Origin: Xylaria sp. FL1777
Lineage: Eukaryota > Ascomycota > Sordariomycetes > Xylariales > Xylariaceae
DNA length: 64,000 bases
Assembly (NCBI GenBank): GCA_022578965.1
Contig: MU400544.1
Span: 248,001 to 312,000 of the forward strand
Direction of reading: 5' to 3'
The notes under the pieces are model-generated. The model ran no database searches, was not told where the DNA came from, and saw only the letters and a program-made list of their open reading frames with translations. The position numbers and the translations under genes were made by a program. Positions within the stretch are counted from its first letter, which is position 1. The number at the start of each line of letters is the position of its first letter. Shown here piece after piece: positions 10,521-23,383 of the stretch.

Positions 10521-13500
10521 TTATATCATTCAAATCGTGTGTTTTATAGGGATCGCAATGAACATAGCTGGAGTTAAGGTGTTGCTCCTGTTGCGTACAA
10601 ATGGCTCTAGATCGCCTGCATGCCACACAGGCTTGTACGTATTTGTGTGATCATCGATCAAATATTTTGGGAACAGGCTCTTCATGCTAGTTGTCTGCTT
10701 CCCCGTCGAGTTTTTTTTGGCTTCGAGATGACCTATGGATACTGTTTGATAGCCGTCTTTTACTTTTCTACTCACCGCCTTGAAGCCTTTATTGACAGGA
10801 GATGTAAAGAGCTTTGCAGGGGGTTCCTTGCTTTTTATTGGCCGTTCTCCTTTTGGGCAAAGAAATGGATGGCTGGAGTTGGAAGATTAAGTAGCGGCAT
10901 GGTCTTTTTATCTTCCTTTTTTTTCTAACCAGCTCCTTTTTATGCCTTCATTGTCAGGGGAATCTCTTCCGCTGTGGTACATGATTTGTTACTTGGGGTA
11001 GAGGGCCTGGGGTCGGTGAGAAGATGGGAGAACAGATACTAGTGCCTTGGTGTTGCTCTTTGCGTTGCTTGTGATGAGGAGGAAAAAGCAACGTATAGAT
11101 GGACTAGAAAGCACTGACTGCCGGTGAGATGAGGTGAGGTGAGATGGTGAGATGAGATGAGACTAGACGAGATGAATTTCTTGGCGGAGCAGACTCATGA
11201 TAGGTAGTATATCCTGTCTCATCAAATTTAAACTTGATTCCCCCTTCTGCGGATTTGACAATTCTACAACCGTTACTCTTATATGTCATATCGCCATTGA
11301 ATGTATGAATCTCAAAACTGCACATAACATACCTTTATTCAACCCACGTACAACCACTCGGACATGAAGAACCGATGTAATACCACACCCAAAAGAAAGA
11401 AATGAAATCCGGTTCACTCAAGTAATGGTAGGCGCAAGAAATTCTTCGATCTCTCGCGGGGTGTTCACAGTATCACCAAGGTTTATGTTGTGTTGTGTCT
11501 ATAGCGTTGTTTATCTCTACGTTTGTATTCTCTCATCCTGGTTGTTAAGGGATTGATCTTTCCCGACCTTGCGGCTATTTCCCTGGTTTTTAGCCTGCTA
11601 CTTATAAGTAGGATTGTGAAGTGAGGCATGCATACTAGGCTGATTCACGTTTGAAATGCCGGATGCCAGAAGTGCTTGGAGAGAAGAAGTTCTGGTGGTG
11701 TTTGGGAGGCCTGTTTTGCGAGCTTGGGTGGTAATCCCATTGACATAGTGTAGTAATGTGTACGTGAGATTTATGCGTTGATATTGTTGCGTTTGGATTT
11801 TTGATGTTGAGTTACACAGGAGATAGAAGATGAGGAGCAGTGGTGAGTGCTCTCTCCTCCGGGAACTGGAGTTACCTCACTTATTTTCTACCTCTAGCAA
11901 AGGCGTCATGCCCCTTGCCGATTTGTTTAACCCCGGACAATGAGCTAGAGCTTGTAACAAAGCGACTTTTTATACTTCGAGTGCATACATGTAAAGTGTA
12001 TAAAGCTGGTTCCCTCTGGCCGAATCTCCCGTGATTTTGTATCGAGGTGACATTCCTGATCCCGGAAGAGGTATGGTCTATCTTTCTAATGAGACGTATA
12101 CCTAGTCCCTCGAAAGATAGGCGGGTCGGTAGTGGTAGGAAGAGTTAGGCTATTTCGTACATTACTGTCATCAAGGCAGTTTAAAAGGCTCTGATTGCAC
12201 AGTTCTCGTTTCGGTTAAGAAATAATTAATCAGTTAAAGAATTACCTTAATTCGCTCTGTGCCCCTACCTATACTTACATCTTTTAATTTTTTTTTATCA
12301 TAGAGATCATAGAGACCTTAATTATCCCCTGTCTGCATGGTTTCAGACGGGAGTGTTACATGCCGGAATTGGTCGTGTTTTAAGACTTTAGCTCTCTCAT
12401 TGGATAGGGGGTAGAGAGAGATGGGATTGTGCCACGTAGTAAATGTATTTGGGCGGTTATCTAAAGCTTTTAATTAAAAGCCGTTAGATTATTCTCAGAT
12501 ATTTCAGCATGTTCAGTAGTTATATGTATCCTTGACTATAGCATAGATAATATAAGAGTAGGTAATCTAGCTAACGGTCTCACTCCATCGTGTACCCAAG
12601 GTAGATACCACGTATATACGCATAAGTATGGAACGGGTAGTACGTCAGCCGGATCCTATGATGGGGCTGAAAACTGAACTATTCTCGTACAGACCTTCCT
12701 ATAACTACCGTTGTGGTGTACTTTTGTGTGTCTCGAGTATAGGGCCGGTGCTAAGTTAAATCATGAGACAAATATCATGTGCGGTTTAGGTATCGACCAA
12801 AAATATCCGAGCTCAATCCGGCAGGTTAATATCTCACCTTAGTAGTTTTTGCACTATCTAGATATTGTTGGGACTACAAAACTCGGTGGTCTCATCTTTC
12901 ACCGATACCTAGTGTAACTTCGGCCGAGCGTATCGATAGGTAGTTTTCCGCTTAGCGAAACCCCATTACACTACCTACCTGGTATGTACCTGCCTAGGTA
13001 CTTACATGTAGGTACCTCTAGTGTGCCCAGGTGCTAACTGGACAAATCCGGTTCGATTTGCTTTGAAGAATGCGACTTTGACGGGCTATCCTGGACATCT
13101 GAACCGTGTCTCGGCCCGCGCCGCCCGTCAACTTGTTTCGAAACAATACAAATCATTTTTTATTCTGTCGTGTAGCACTCATTACGGCTTGGACGACGGT
13201 TAGAACGACGACGGGTTGGAACGAACGGTTGATTACCGGTAGCCGTGGTTACTCATCGGCATCCACACGTGTACCTGGCCCCACGCATGCGCACAGATAC
13301 CGGTATTACGGCGTTCGGATGAGGCAGAAGGGAGGAGGATTAAGTTCTCATCACATGATTGTTGATCATGGGGCGCATCCAACCCGGCTGGCTGGGTCGC
13401 TCTCTAACCTATCTAGTCCAGTATACAGTGGTTTGAGTGTTGGAGTGTATGCGCAGGTAGGTAGATCATGGTGAATTTGGATGCATAATACAGTAAGCAA

Positions 13501-16500
13501 GATACAACTTCGGAGTTAATATGTAAGGAACTCCCGGGCCACCTTTTTGACGATACTAAGTATGTAAGTGGTGGCTGGAGAAGCGAGTTGGTAAGATGGA
13601 TTCTGCGCCCTCCGCGGACTAGCAGCTATCTCCTCAGTAGTCTCAGCCGTTGGTGGGTACAATTAGTCCGAACTGCGGTATCAAGGACAAGGAACATGGG
13701 GCGATTGCTCCGTATTTTTTCTTTGCTACCATCCGAAATGCTACCTCTGATACGGTCCCCCGAATGATCGCCGCTTGACGTTAGGCATTCCATCTACTAT
13801 TGTCTAGCATCGTTCAACAAAAGAAACAGCGAAGAATCCTTCGCTAGTGAGCCGGTCATCTCGGGCATACGCAAATGAGTAGAGATCTATACTAGGAATG
13901 ATGACGGTTTAGGCGCTTGCAGGGACGGCAACTCTGTCGTTGTACACTACTAGTGGGCAGGACACGTGTTTTGATGAGAGGTTTTCATACTGAGTTCTAA
14001 TATGGGACAGCTACCCAGCAAATAAGGCTACCTACTACGTACGCATATATATCTATCTATGTACATATCTGTACAAGGGCCCGGCATTCGGATGGAAGAT
14101 CATGTATGTAAGAAGTGTACTATCTACGCATAGAATCCTGCGGCAAAGAGATGGGCTGCAATGCAATGGAAGATGGGGCTGCGGGTTCTGGAAATAGAGG
14201 GTGCGGGGACCGTAAGACGGCCAGCTACATACTGTGGGGTTTCTCATGTAAGTGCGCCCAACACCTTAAGTAACCATTTGAGGCACATTCCAACGTCGTA
14301 TAACAAACAAGTGTAAGTAGGTTAGCTCTGTGTAGCTCTGTGTCTTATACACTACTGGAAGAAGCCGTCCGGAGCATCTTGGCTGTTGGCTCTGGTGCCA
14401 ACGTACGTCCCGATGAACCGGATGCGCTGGAAGCCATCTGTGAACAATCCAGACCGTCAGTGGCACAGGTCAAAGACGGTACACTAACAACCCCTAGTAC
14501 CCTGCATCGTCGATGACATGGTTCGAAATGTGGTTGAACTCATCTTCCTGGACAAGGTGTTCAACCCACATGGCGTGAGAGTCTCATACGTACTACGTAT
14601 ACCTAGTATTTGTTTCAGAAGGACAAATTGGGCTTCTCATGGCCTCATCTCCGCCATTGAATCCCAAAACAGAGCGAGCTCTGGTACAGACTTGCCTACG
14701 TGTAGTGTTGGTCATTACACACTTCTTACACGTGTAGTATACTGAGCAATGACTGTTGGTGCTGTCCTTGACGTAGCACCTCTCAACGCTGTTCCTCAGA
14801 GTGTTGTGAGTCATGACGTGTCTATAGATAGTAAAGCTCGTGCAATTCTATTCGCCTTGCCCTGAGTCCATCCAGTTTATACCTCCAAGTAATGAAAGAA
14901 CAACTTGACTTTAATTATCGATCAAGACTACCTAAGTATGTTGTACTACACTACCAAGATCATGCAAATAGACTCGGCCAAGATTCCAAAATAGCAGAGG
15001 CGTAAGTAATCGTTATAGTCACTTGACTTGTCAGACCTGTCGCCCATCTTCAACTTACACAAGGCTGGTTAGCATAGGATTTTGGCGTCATCGCAAATCC
15101 CCGTCGCATTTATAGGCCCTGTACACCTGCATGCCCAGGTACGTAACCTGTGGTACCTGTAGGTAGTGCCCGTTAGGTGCCGTATAGAGTAGGTATCCGC
15201 TTTGTTAAGATATCCGTCACTATGTTATACAGGCTGTAAGATATACCTTGGCATTGAGGGAAGATGTAATTGTATTCGAACCAAGATCTAGAGATCGTAA
15301 AAAAACTACCTGAAGATTGTCAGCATTCTACGACTTTCTCATAGATACCTCTCAACTTAACCAACTGCCGTGTGCTCTAGTATACTGCCCTAAACTAGTG
15401 CATATGTACCTGCTACACTACATGTAGTGAGGCACCTGGGAACCTCAAGTACCTCATGCCATGGAGCGGTCAATTAGATACAATCACTGCCTATACATAC
15501 GTGCCCAGCTTAACAACTGGGTAAGGTTTGTTACCCACGATCCATCATCTTCCAACATGCTTATCTACCTTCTTTACCAGATTTACCTTCTTTACCTACA
15601 CTACCCAGATATACACTACTACTATATCGTACCATAATAATCGCTAGGTATACAGTAGTTACATGCAGTGTAAATTAGCATTCTCTTGGGTTGCTCAAGA
15701 CGCCTCGGTCCACCGATGTCTAGGCCCGCCAATGGGGCTAGCAAGTTGCACTTTACTGCGAATGGTTAAGACTACCTGGGTAATCAAATAGTATGCAGCC
15801 TACCTATTCACTTTAAGTTCTCCTAGTCGCCTAGTACCTAGGCTGACGGCTTACATATGTAAAGAATAATTGAACCAACAGTCCGTCTATGCGTAGCATC
15901 CTGTACTACGTATCTTTGAACTAGTATAGTATAGATACGGTACGGGTGGATGCTGACATTGCGCAACTGAACCCTTGAAACATCCCACATACTTACTCAG
16001 TAGTGTAAGTGGTAGTGTAGGTAAGCAAGCGCACGCTGGATTACATACATACATACACTCCCCGGTAGGCCTCATCAAGACACTGCAGTGGTGCTCTCCG
16101 TTTCATCTTATCTACATACTATTAGGCTACTTACTTGTACACATACGCCGCCTTAGTATTACCTACCTACCTTTTACTTACACTACTCATTCATATACAT
16201 GTACCTACTTCAACTTACTTATACCACGTACCTACCTACAGCAACTTATATCGGGCCACCCGTAATGTGGGTAGATACCGTCGCACTCCGCATTTCACCA
16301 TCTACACATTTACACTAAGGTATATGTAGTATTACCTACCTAATGTACTGCAATCTTGCCTGGGTACGCTGCGCTACACTGGAATACATTCAAATCGGAT
16401 ACCCGTATTATACACCGGTACCTACAGTATACTGAGTAGGAGGTATCCGCTTTCACCCTACCAGCCTTGGTACTGCATCATCGAGACCGGACTTCAAAGC

Positions 16501-17250
16501 CCTTCCCTCCCCCCCTCTCCCACACTCCCGCTCCTCCATTGGCCTGCCTCTTCCCAGCTTGCCCTGCACATAATATCCCCGACCTTCGCTGCCCGCACAC
16601 CCAAGTCCAACCAACGAGTCCCCTTGCGAGATACCGCCCCTCTGCTCCCCACGCCCTCCTCTGCGAGCCAACGAGTGCGAGCCTGGCTGGACACTCCCTA
16701 CTCTACTGCGCACACACTGGACACTGGACACTGCCCACTGCCCGCTTGCACCGCCCGCTCCCGCCGTCCACTGTCCACCGCCCAGCCCACGGCTACCTCG
16801 CGAGCCGCCGCTTGGCCGTCGAATCGCTCCTACGCAGAGGTCCTCGCAGCCCGCTTCCGCCTCCTGCAACTCCCCCCTGGCTGGTGCTGCTCCACGTGTT
16901 GTGCGCCGTAGGGCCGACGAGTGGGCTTGGTTATCCCAGAACTCTGCCCTCGCTTCCCTCACCCGCAGCTCGAGTCTCCAATTTCTAGATCCCTTCTAGA
17001 TCGTCGCCGTACCATGCGCCGACCTTTCCCGCCATCCGCCCAACTTTTCGCCTTGCGCTCTGAGCTAGATGACCCGGCTGTCCTGAATGCGCCCTCTCAA
17101 TGACTGGTGCGAGAGTCGGCACTACAAACTACCTATCGCCGCTGGACAACGAGGTGCATCGCTGCTGTGCCCGCGCATACACTGCAATAACCTCTCTTGA
17201 TACCTGCGAGAAGCCGGCCGTTCCCCAAATGTCCATCCCTACCAGTATAC
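10521..17250. other. Large gene-poor region and RasGAP leader
   Basis: About 6.7 kb without a supportable gene. The first ~800 bp are probably the 3' UTR of the disordered protein plus spacer. From about 12.9 to 16.4 kb the DNA is dense in TACCTACC/GGTAGGTA and GGTACC motifs (for example 12970-13018, 15136-15180 and 16160-16245). Around 14330-14660 some short plus-strand frames look weakly coding and may be a dead gene, but I could not build a model. From about 16480 to 17100 the plus strand is strongly C-rich. This is probably the promoter and leader of the RasGAP gene and contains short upstream ORFs. Confidence 0.5.
11123..11174. repeat. GAGRT pentanucleotide minisatellite
   Basis: An imperfect array of GAGAT/GAGGT units in the spacer downstream of the disordered protein. 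Confidence 0.8.
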
Positions 17251-20200
17251 ATGCCGCTGAACCAAGGATTGAGTGGCCGACTGAGTGGCCTTCTGCCGCC
17301 CGAAATGGATGACACGATCAGTACCCACCGAGACAGCAGCCCGTCGGAATGGTCACAGAGCACGGCCGGAGATGCCGTGCCGCAGCGCTCGAGTAGGGTA
17401 CCCAGTAATAACAGTACTCGCGCAAGTCTTGAGCCTGGTTCCCTGCTCCAGAGTTCAATCCGCGCTGTCACGCCTGATCCAGCGGAGAATGGCTTGGAAC
17501 CAATGGATATGAACCTCCCTGCAGTGACCCGAGGCTTTGGCGCTCTGTCTCCCCAGAGCTCACCTAGGTCTATTCGAGGAGGAGAAAGAAGAAGACAAGG
17601 AATCGTGTTCCCGGATGAGGTCTTTAGTGAGTCTTTTGATAGCACCCCGCCGAGCCCACCTTCCCATCGGGGAGCGCCTAGGCCACGTACGCGCACTCTG
17701 GATGAGGCGCTGGCGCTGCGACAGACGCCGAGCAGAGACCCTACCGAGATTCGACATAGGGTGGGGTCGTTGTCCTCGTCCACCTCGCAGTCGCTGATAG
17801 ACAGCGATGTTCGCCCTACACCTACCGTGCTAGAACCCGCCCCGCATGGAGCTAGAGTAACTTCACGGCCGCCGGATGTGAGAACCACGACTGCGCTGGG
17901 CAAAGACAAGTGGCCAAATAGCAACCGCCTGGCTAAGCGCGGACCCTCCCGTCCAACTTCCCCAATGCTCTCACCGCCCTCAGTAGACTCACTTCTTCTT
18001 CCAATACCGACGGATGATGCGAATCGGATTTTATCATTAATGAGGAGGCTGTGCGGCCGTATGAAGGGTGAGGTCGAGTATCAGAGTGACCCTACCACCC
18101 CTTGGTATGAGGGAATCTTCTATATTGATGAGGACAAAGGCAGTCTAATGTTTGATTCGGGCCATAACGGCCCCTTTCATATCACGATTATAAGCGACCT
18201 GCGCGGATGCAGGGTCCACCCATGTAAACCCCCTGACGACGGCTTGAGATGCCTAGAACTGTCTAGCATAAGAATGGGCGTGGAAATTATTTTCCGGCCT
18301 CTCAGTCCTGATGATATTGATCTTTGGCTTGCTAGTTTACTTTGCTGGCAACAGATTCGACCTCCAGGAGCTCGCCTCACAAGTGGGAGGGGTTCCGGCT
18401 CCCCTGGATTCGGGCGGCCATCAGAAGCAAGGAAGAGGGGTTCTTCGATGGCCACGCACGCCTCTAAAGATGCTGCTATTATCAAGGTTGGAAACGTCAT
18501 GCTGTGGGACAAAGGTGCCGCAACGTCTCCACGAGCTATCGTCAGACGTCCGTCTACCCGAGATCTCCGCTCTGGGTCGACATCTTGGAGAAGGGTATCA
18601 TGTATTTTGCAGGATAATGGGGAATTCAAGCTGATGACGGAAAACGATGTAACAGTGCTCTCTGTTATCGATCTAAGCCAGCTTTCACGGTCTGCTGTGC
18701 AAAGGTTGGATAGATCTGTTCTGGAAGAGGACTTTTGCATTGCTGTTTTCCCTGTCTATTCCGCGACAGCAAAGCAGCTCTCAATTTTTCGCCCTGTTTA
18801 TCTATCTCTCGATTCAAGGGTTCTCTTTGAAGTTTGGTTTGTTCTTCTAAGAGCATTCACGGTTCCTGAATTGTACGGAATTAAAGCATCCACGGGCCAG
18901 ATAACCGAGATACTAGATTACAACACCAACTTCGACGGACAATTATTTCGGATTGAAAATTCCATCGAGGTCAAGGTAACAGAAGCCAAGTTACAACGAG
19001 GAGGAGTATCATCAGAACGACACCTCTCTCATAAGGAACGTGATCCCCTGATTGGACATTATCTAGCCGAGGTTGTCCTCGATGGTGATGTACGGTCCCG
19101 TACAACGACGCAAGCCGATACAAAGAACCCCTTCTGGCGAGAGACTGTACAATTCTCTGAGCTGCCTGCCACTCTTCCATGTCTTTCAGTTGTTCTAAAG
19201 AGACTAGATGGAAATCTTGACAGTTTGACTCACCAAGTCCAGGCTTCCTTAGGCCTGCCTAAATCAGGAAACCTGACAGAAACTGTGTGTGGGGTTGTCG
19301 AAATTCCTCTAGATAAGATGGAAAAGGGCAAGGATTACGAGGAATGGTATCCGGTGTACGATGAAAGACAAGAATCCGTGGGAAGCATGTTCATCAAGTT
19401 AGACCATACTGAGTTGATCGTACTTACTGCCAAGGACTACGAGCCTTTATCGGAACTTTTGCATCGATTTAGTACTGGACTGACTACCCAAATCACGCAT
19501 ACGACGCCTGGCATGCTACGACGACTTTCTGAAATATTCCTGAATATCTTCCAGGTTTCTGGTACTGCTAGCGAGTGGCTTATGGCCTTGGTCGAAGATG
19601 AGATTGATGGCGTGGGAAACCAGAACAGCATAAAACGACTTCGATTTAGTCGGCGAATGAAGTCAAACGAGTCCTCGGCTTCTGCTAGCGACAGAGAACA
19701 ACTCGTTCGCGATAAGTAAGAGTTTGACAGGAGAAGCCAATCTACTCTTCCGAGGCAACACCCTCCTTACGCAAGCTCTTGAGTTTCACATGCGGCGACT
19801 TGGAAGAGAGTACTTGGAAGACGTGTTAGGTGACAAGATCTTTGAGATAAATGAAATCAACCCGGATTGTGAGGTCGATCCTAGTAGAATCGAGAAAGTG
19901 GAGGACATACAGCAGCATTGGAAGCTGCTGATACAGTTGACTACCGAGCTGTGGGAAATCATTTCCGCCTCTGCGAACAAACTCCCTCTTGAACTTCGTG
20001 GCGTCCTAAAGTACGTCCGAGCCGTCGCGGAAGACCGATACGGTGACTTTCTCCGCACCGTCAACTACACGAGCGTCTCTGGTTTTCTATTTCTTCGCTT
20101 CATTTGCCCAGCTATTTTGAACCCCAAGCTCTTCGGGCTTTTACGGGATAACCCGCGGCCTCGAGCTCAACGCACACTAACACTTATTGCGAAGGGGCTT

Positions 20201-21046
20201 CAGGCGCTTGCAAACTTGTCTAGCTTTGGGAAGAAGGAGAGCTGGATGGAGTACATGAATAAATTCTTGGGACACCACAGGCAGTCTTTTAAGAACTTCA
20301 TTGACCAGCTTTGCTCCGTGCCATCGGATCGTTACCCTATTACAGTACCTGCATCCTATTCTACTCCTATCATGATTCTAGGCCGGTTACCACCGCAGGG
20401 TCGTGAAGGATTCCCTTCATTACCGTATCTCATCGATCACCAGAGAAACTATGCGGCTCTAGCCAAGCTATGGCTCGAGTCCCACCCAGCATCCTCTGCT
20501 GACTCCCACTTGTTTGAAGGTGAATTGGAAGAGTTCCATACCCTCTGTGTGGGGTTACAACGCCGTTCGGATGAGTGTATGGCTCAGGTGGAGATGTTTC
20601 GAGCTACTGAGGATGAGTCAGTCATTACGGACGACTTAGCTGAAAATCTCGAGAGGGTTTCGCTGAATGGCTCTTTCAACCCAAGTTATGCAAGCAGCGC
20701 GATATGGGCAGAACACGATCCATATCAACCCCCCGGCTCATCTGGAAGCGAAGCTGAGGCTAACAGGGTGAACCAGCGGTCTTATATCCGCGAAACTAGC
20801 TCCCTCCTGTCTGAAGGGCTGGATTTTAGTAAGCCCATGGGAACCATCCGTGCAAAAGCCAGGCCTGGCAAAGAGACTCGTAGGTTTCTAAGCGGGCTCA
20901 TCGGAAACAAGAAGAGCAAAGAAGGCTCTGGCCTCTCATCGACGGTGCGTGACAAAAGTAAAAACAAGGGGGACAAGAGCGGCAGAAGTATTCTTGGCAA
21001 TTTCTCTGAGTCGCGGCAGCAAAACGACACTGATACGAGACACTAG
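17251..21046 (+). CDS. PH-C2-RasGAP protein, reading frame interrupted
   Basis: The gene spans two overlapping frames, 17251-19719 and then the +1 frame to 21046, totalling about 1,264 residues if joined. Order: a disordered N-terminus (1-255); two PH-like regions (about 260-370 and 410-545); a C2 domain (about 568-655, containing Asp-Pro and Asn-Pro-Phe-Trp); a RasGAP domain (about 724-1020); and a basic Ser-rich tail. The second frame carries Leu-Phe-Arg-Gly-Asn (about residue 833, the expected arginine finger) and Phe-Leu-Arg-Phe-Ile-Cys-Pro-Ala (about 947). In the family, such proteins stimulate GTP hydrolysis by Ras and control polarity and morphogenesis. The first frame stops at TAA 19717-19719, a few codons before the finger. 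No GT-AG intron between the two frames has the right length (3n+1). The cause may be an indel error, real loss of function, or recoding. The start was chosen as the first in-frame ATG; 17305 is an alternative. Confidence 0.82.
19712..19735 (+). other. Frame break in the RasGAP domain
   Basis: The upstream frame ends Val-Arg-Asp-Lys-stop, with TAA at 19717-19719. Coding resumes in the +1 frame with Ser-Lys-Ser-Leu-Thr-Gly-Glu-Ala-Asn. The segment 19716-19730 begins GTAAG and ends GACAG like a tiny intron. It is only 15 nt long, and removing it does not change the frame. Loss of an AT pair from GATATAAG would explain the break. Confidence 0.8.
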
Positions 21047-22192
21047 TTATGTCTCCGACTAGCGCTCTTCTCGAGATACAAACGATATCGTCGACGGTCC
21101 GGACTACGAAAACGTCTGTATACACGCCTAAGGAACCAGGTCACACTCTGGCGGCGACCAAGTAACCGCAAAAATGACAGCAAACATATTCGTATCTGGG
21201 GGCTTTGCTGACACAAGCCGCTTATTTTGTTTGATAGACTACTTCTTCACATGGTTACGGCATCGGCGGCGGGGCTCAAATTGTTCTTAAAAAAGCTGGA
21301 GGGGCGTTTTGAGCTCAGAATACCCTGGCATTGAGCAGGAAGGAGGGCGGCTTAGAATCTTTTTTGTTTTCTTGTTGTTTTCTTTATTTTCATTCTCTTT
21401 TTGTTGCAAACTAGAGCCAGAGCAAAGCAAGCGTGCATGGTTGGTATTTTGAAAGTGCTCATATTTTATCGCCGGAATCTGCCGAGCAGAAAAAATATTT
21501 CGGGGTCCAACTCAATCCGCCTGCCCTTTTGACGGGCCGAGGAAGAGCATGCACCATGTATATAGCAAAGGAAAAAAGCATGGAAGGGATGAAAGGATTG
21601 GAGGTTTGGAGGAAGAGAATCGCGTTTAAAAAGTTTGATAGAGTTGTGGGCGTTTCTTTCTAGAGGGACGGACAGAGAGGCCGTGAGATACCCGGGGTTG
21701 TGATCCGTATGACGGACACGGAGATGAAGATTTGGAGACGAATATACTGATGAGAAAACCCATTGTTTTGCACTACCTACTTATTGTGACTCTATTCCCT
21801 GGACAATTGCTAAATATCGCATTGTATGTTCAGTCTCACTGTGCTACTGAGGCGAATGCTTTATTAACTCTGTAGAGATTTTATTCTATTTTATCTTTGG
21901 TGGTTCTGAAGTATGGCCTAAAGCTCTATGCTACCCTGCATTTCTCAAAGATGTTTTGTTTTGCCGACTTCTGTTCGCCTTGAAGGGGTCTTCAGGGTAC
22001 AATATATAGTTTTGTTCCCCCTCGTCGCAACGCCATGCCCATGTGTCTGTCCTTCATACATTTATTCATTCACCTACTCACCCGCTTTGTAGTGCAGCCA
22101 AGCACCTGACTAAAGTAAGTCCCGGCTTGTCTGTGCCTAGCTCCCGCGTCAGATTACCGTAGCTAGTATGATAATTCCTACTCTCTTCCCCT
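21047..22192. other. Convergent 3' intergenic region
   Basis: Spacer between the converging RasGAP and cyclophilin-40 genes, with T-rich stretches typical of 3' UTRs near 21358-21405. No gene seen. Confidence 0.55.
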
Positions 22193-23383
22193 TTAAGCGA
22201 AGAACTTCTTGTACGCGGCCTTCTCCTTAGCTAGACGTGCCGCAGCCTGCTTCTTGACGGCGTCGAGCTCCTTGGCGACGGCCGCGTCGCCGGGGACGAG
22301 TCTCCGGGCCTCCTGCAGCGCCTTGACGGCCTCGTCCTCGTCCTTGAGCTTGATAAGCGCCAGGCCGCGGCGGTAGTGCGCCTTGCCCTGCTCGGCGTCC
22401 GAGGTGCCGGGGACGGCGAGGGCGGCGGCGGCACTGCGCTCGGCGTCTTCCCAGGCCTCGAGCTTAAGGTTCAGCAGCGCCGAGTTGCAGTTTAGCGTGA
22501 AGCGCAGGGCCGCCAGCTTCGCCTTGACGTCGTCGGCGGCCGAGCTCAGGTCCGGCTCCTCGTTCAGATACCGTAGGCCCTTCTGGTACTTCTCTAGCCC
22601 CGTCAGCACGTCGCCTGCCTTGAACGCCTTGTTGCCGAACTCCTTGCAGTCCGAGGCGATCTGCAGGACCCGGGCCGCGTCCAGCGGCGAGTCACCACCC
22701 GCCGTCTCGTCCTCCGGGAAGTCCTCGTACGTGTCCCCCAGCGGGTCCGCCGCCTTGACCTCCTCCGTCGCGGGCCCTGTTAGCTCGCCGCAGTCCGTGA
22801 TGGTCGCGTCGTGAACCGGCTTGTCGCCGCCTTGTGTCTTCAGGTTCTCGATCTGCCGCACGATCGACTTGCCCGTCTTCACCTCGCCAAACACGACGTG
22901 CTTACCGTCCAGATGCGGCGTCGCAACTGTCGTGATAAAGAATTGGGACCCGTTGGTGCCTGGGATTGGTCATGTCAGCTAGCCAGTCCTCCCTCCCTGT
23001 GTTATACGTGACGACGGATAGAGATCCTTACCGGGACCGGCATTGGCCATGCTCAGCAGGAAGGGCTTCTCGTGCTTGAGCTCGAAGTTCTCGTCGTCGA
23101 ACTTGGCGCCGTAGATGCTCTCGCCGCCGGTGCCGTTGCCCTCGGTGAAGTCGCCGCCCTGGATCATGAACTGCTTGATGACGCGGTGGAAGCTGCTGCC
23201 CTTGTAGCTCAGGGGCTTGCCGCTCTTGCCGACGCCCTTCTCGCCCGTGCAGAGGGCGCGGAAGTTCTCGGCCGTCTTGGGCACGATGTCATCGTACAGC
23301 TCGAAGGTGATGCGGCCGGCGGCCTTCTTGCCGATCGTGATGTCGAAGAACACACGGCTGCGCTTCTTGGTCTCCTCGGCCAT
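22193..23383 (-). CDS. CPR6: Cyclophilin-40 peptidyl-prolyl isomerase with TPR domain
   Basis: Two exons: 23383-23032 and 22959-22193, with a 72-nt GT-AG intron and 372 residues. In the family (Cyp40/Cpr6), the isomerase is an Hsp90 co-chaperone that binds the chaperone's C-terminal EEVD through its TPR repeats. The N-terminal cyclophilin domain (about 1-170) shows Phe-His-Arg-Val-Ile and Gln-Gly-Gly-Asp-Phe, with the catalytic Arg in the first. The segment split by the intron carries Gly-Thr-Asn-Gly-Ser-Gln-Phe-Phe. The position that is Trp in cyclophilin A is His here (Gly-Lys-His-Val-Val-Phe-Gly), as is usual for Cyp40. The C-terminal half (about 215-365) is helical with three TPR units and a basic Lys-rich end. 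The start is the only reasonable ATG. Length is typical. Confidence 0.95.

Noticed and set aside
13106..13474. 122-codon plus-strand frame in the gene-poor region
   Set aside because: No domain, mixed composition, flanked by simple repeats, and no splice partners found.
16467..16988. Long plus-strand open frame (173 codons) upstream of RasGAP
   Set aside because: It begins at TTG, is a by-product of C-rich DNA (Pro/Leu/Ser bias), and similar frames are open on the other strand. Treated as leader.
17133..17924. Minus-strand 263-codon frame opposite RasGAP
   Set aside because: Shadow of the Ser/Pro-rich coding strand; the PH, C2 and GAP domains lie on the plus strand.
19716..19730. 15-nt micro-intron as the cause of the RasGAP frame break
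   Set aside because: Too short for the spliceosome of ascomycetes, and a multiple of three, so it cannot restore the second frame.
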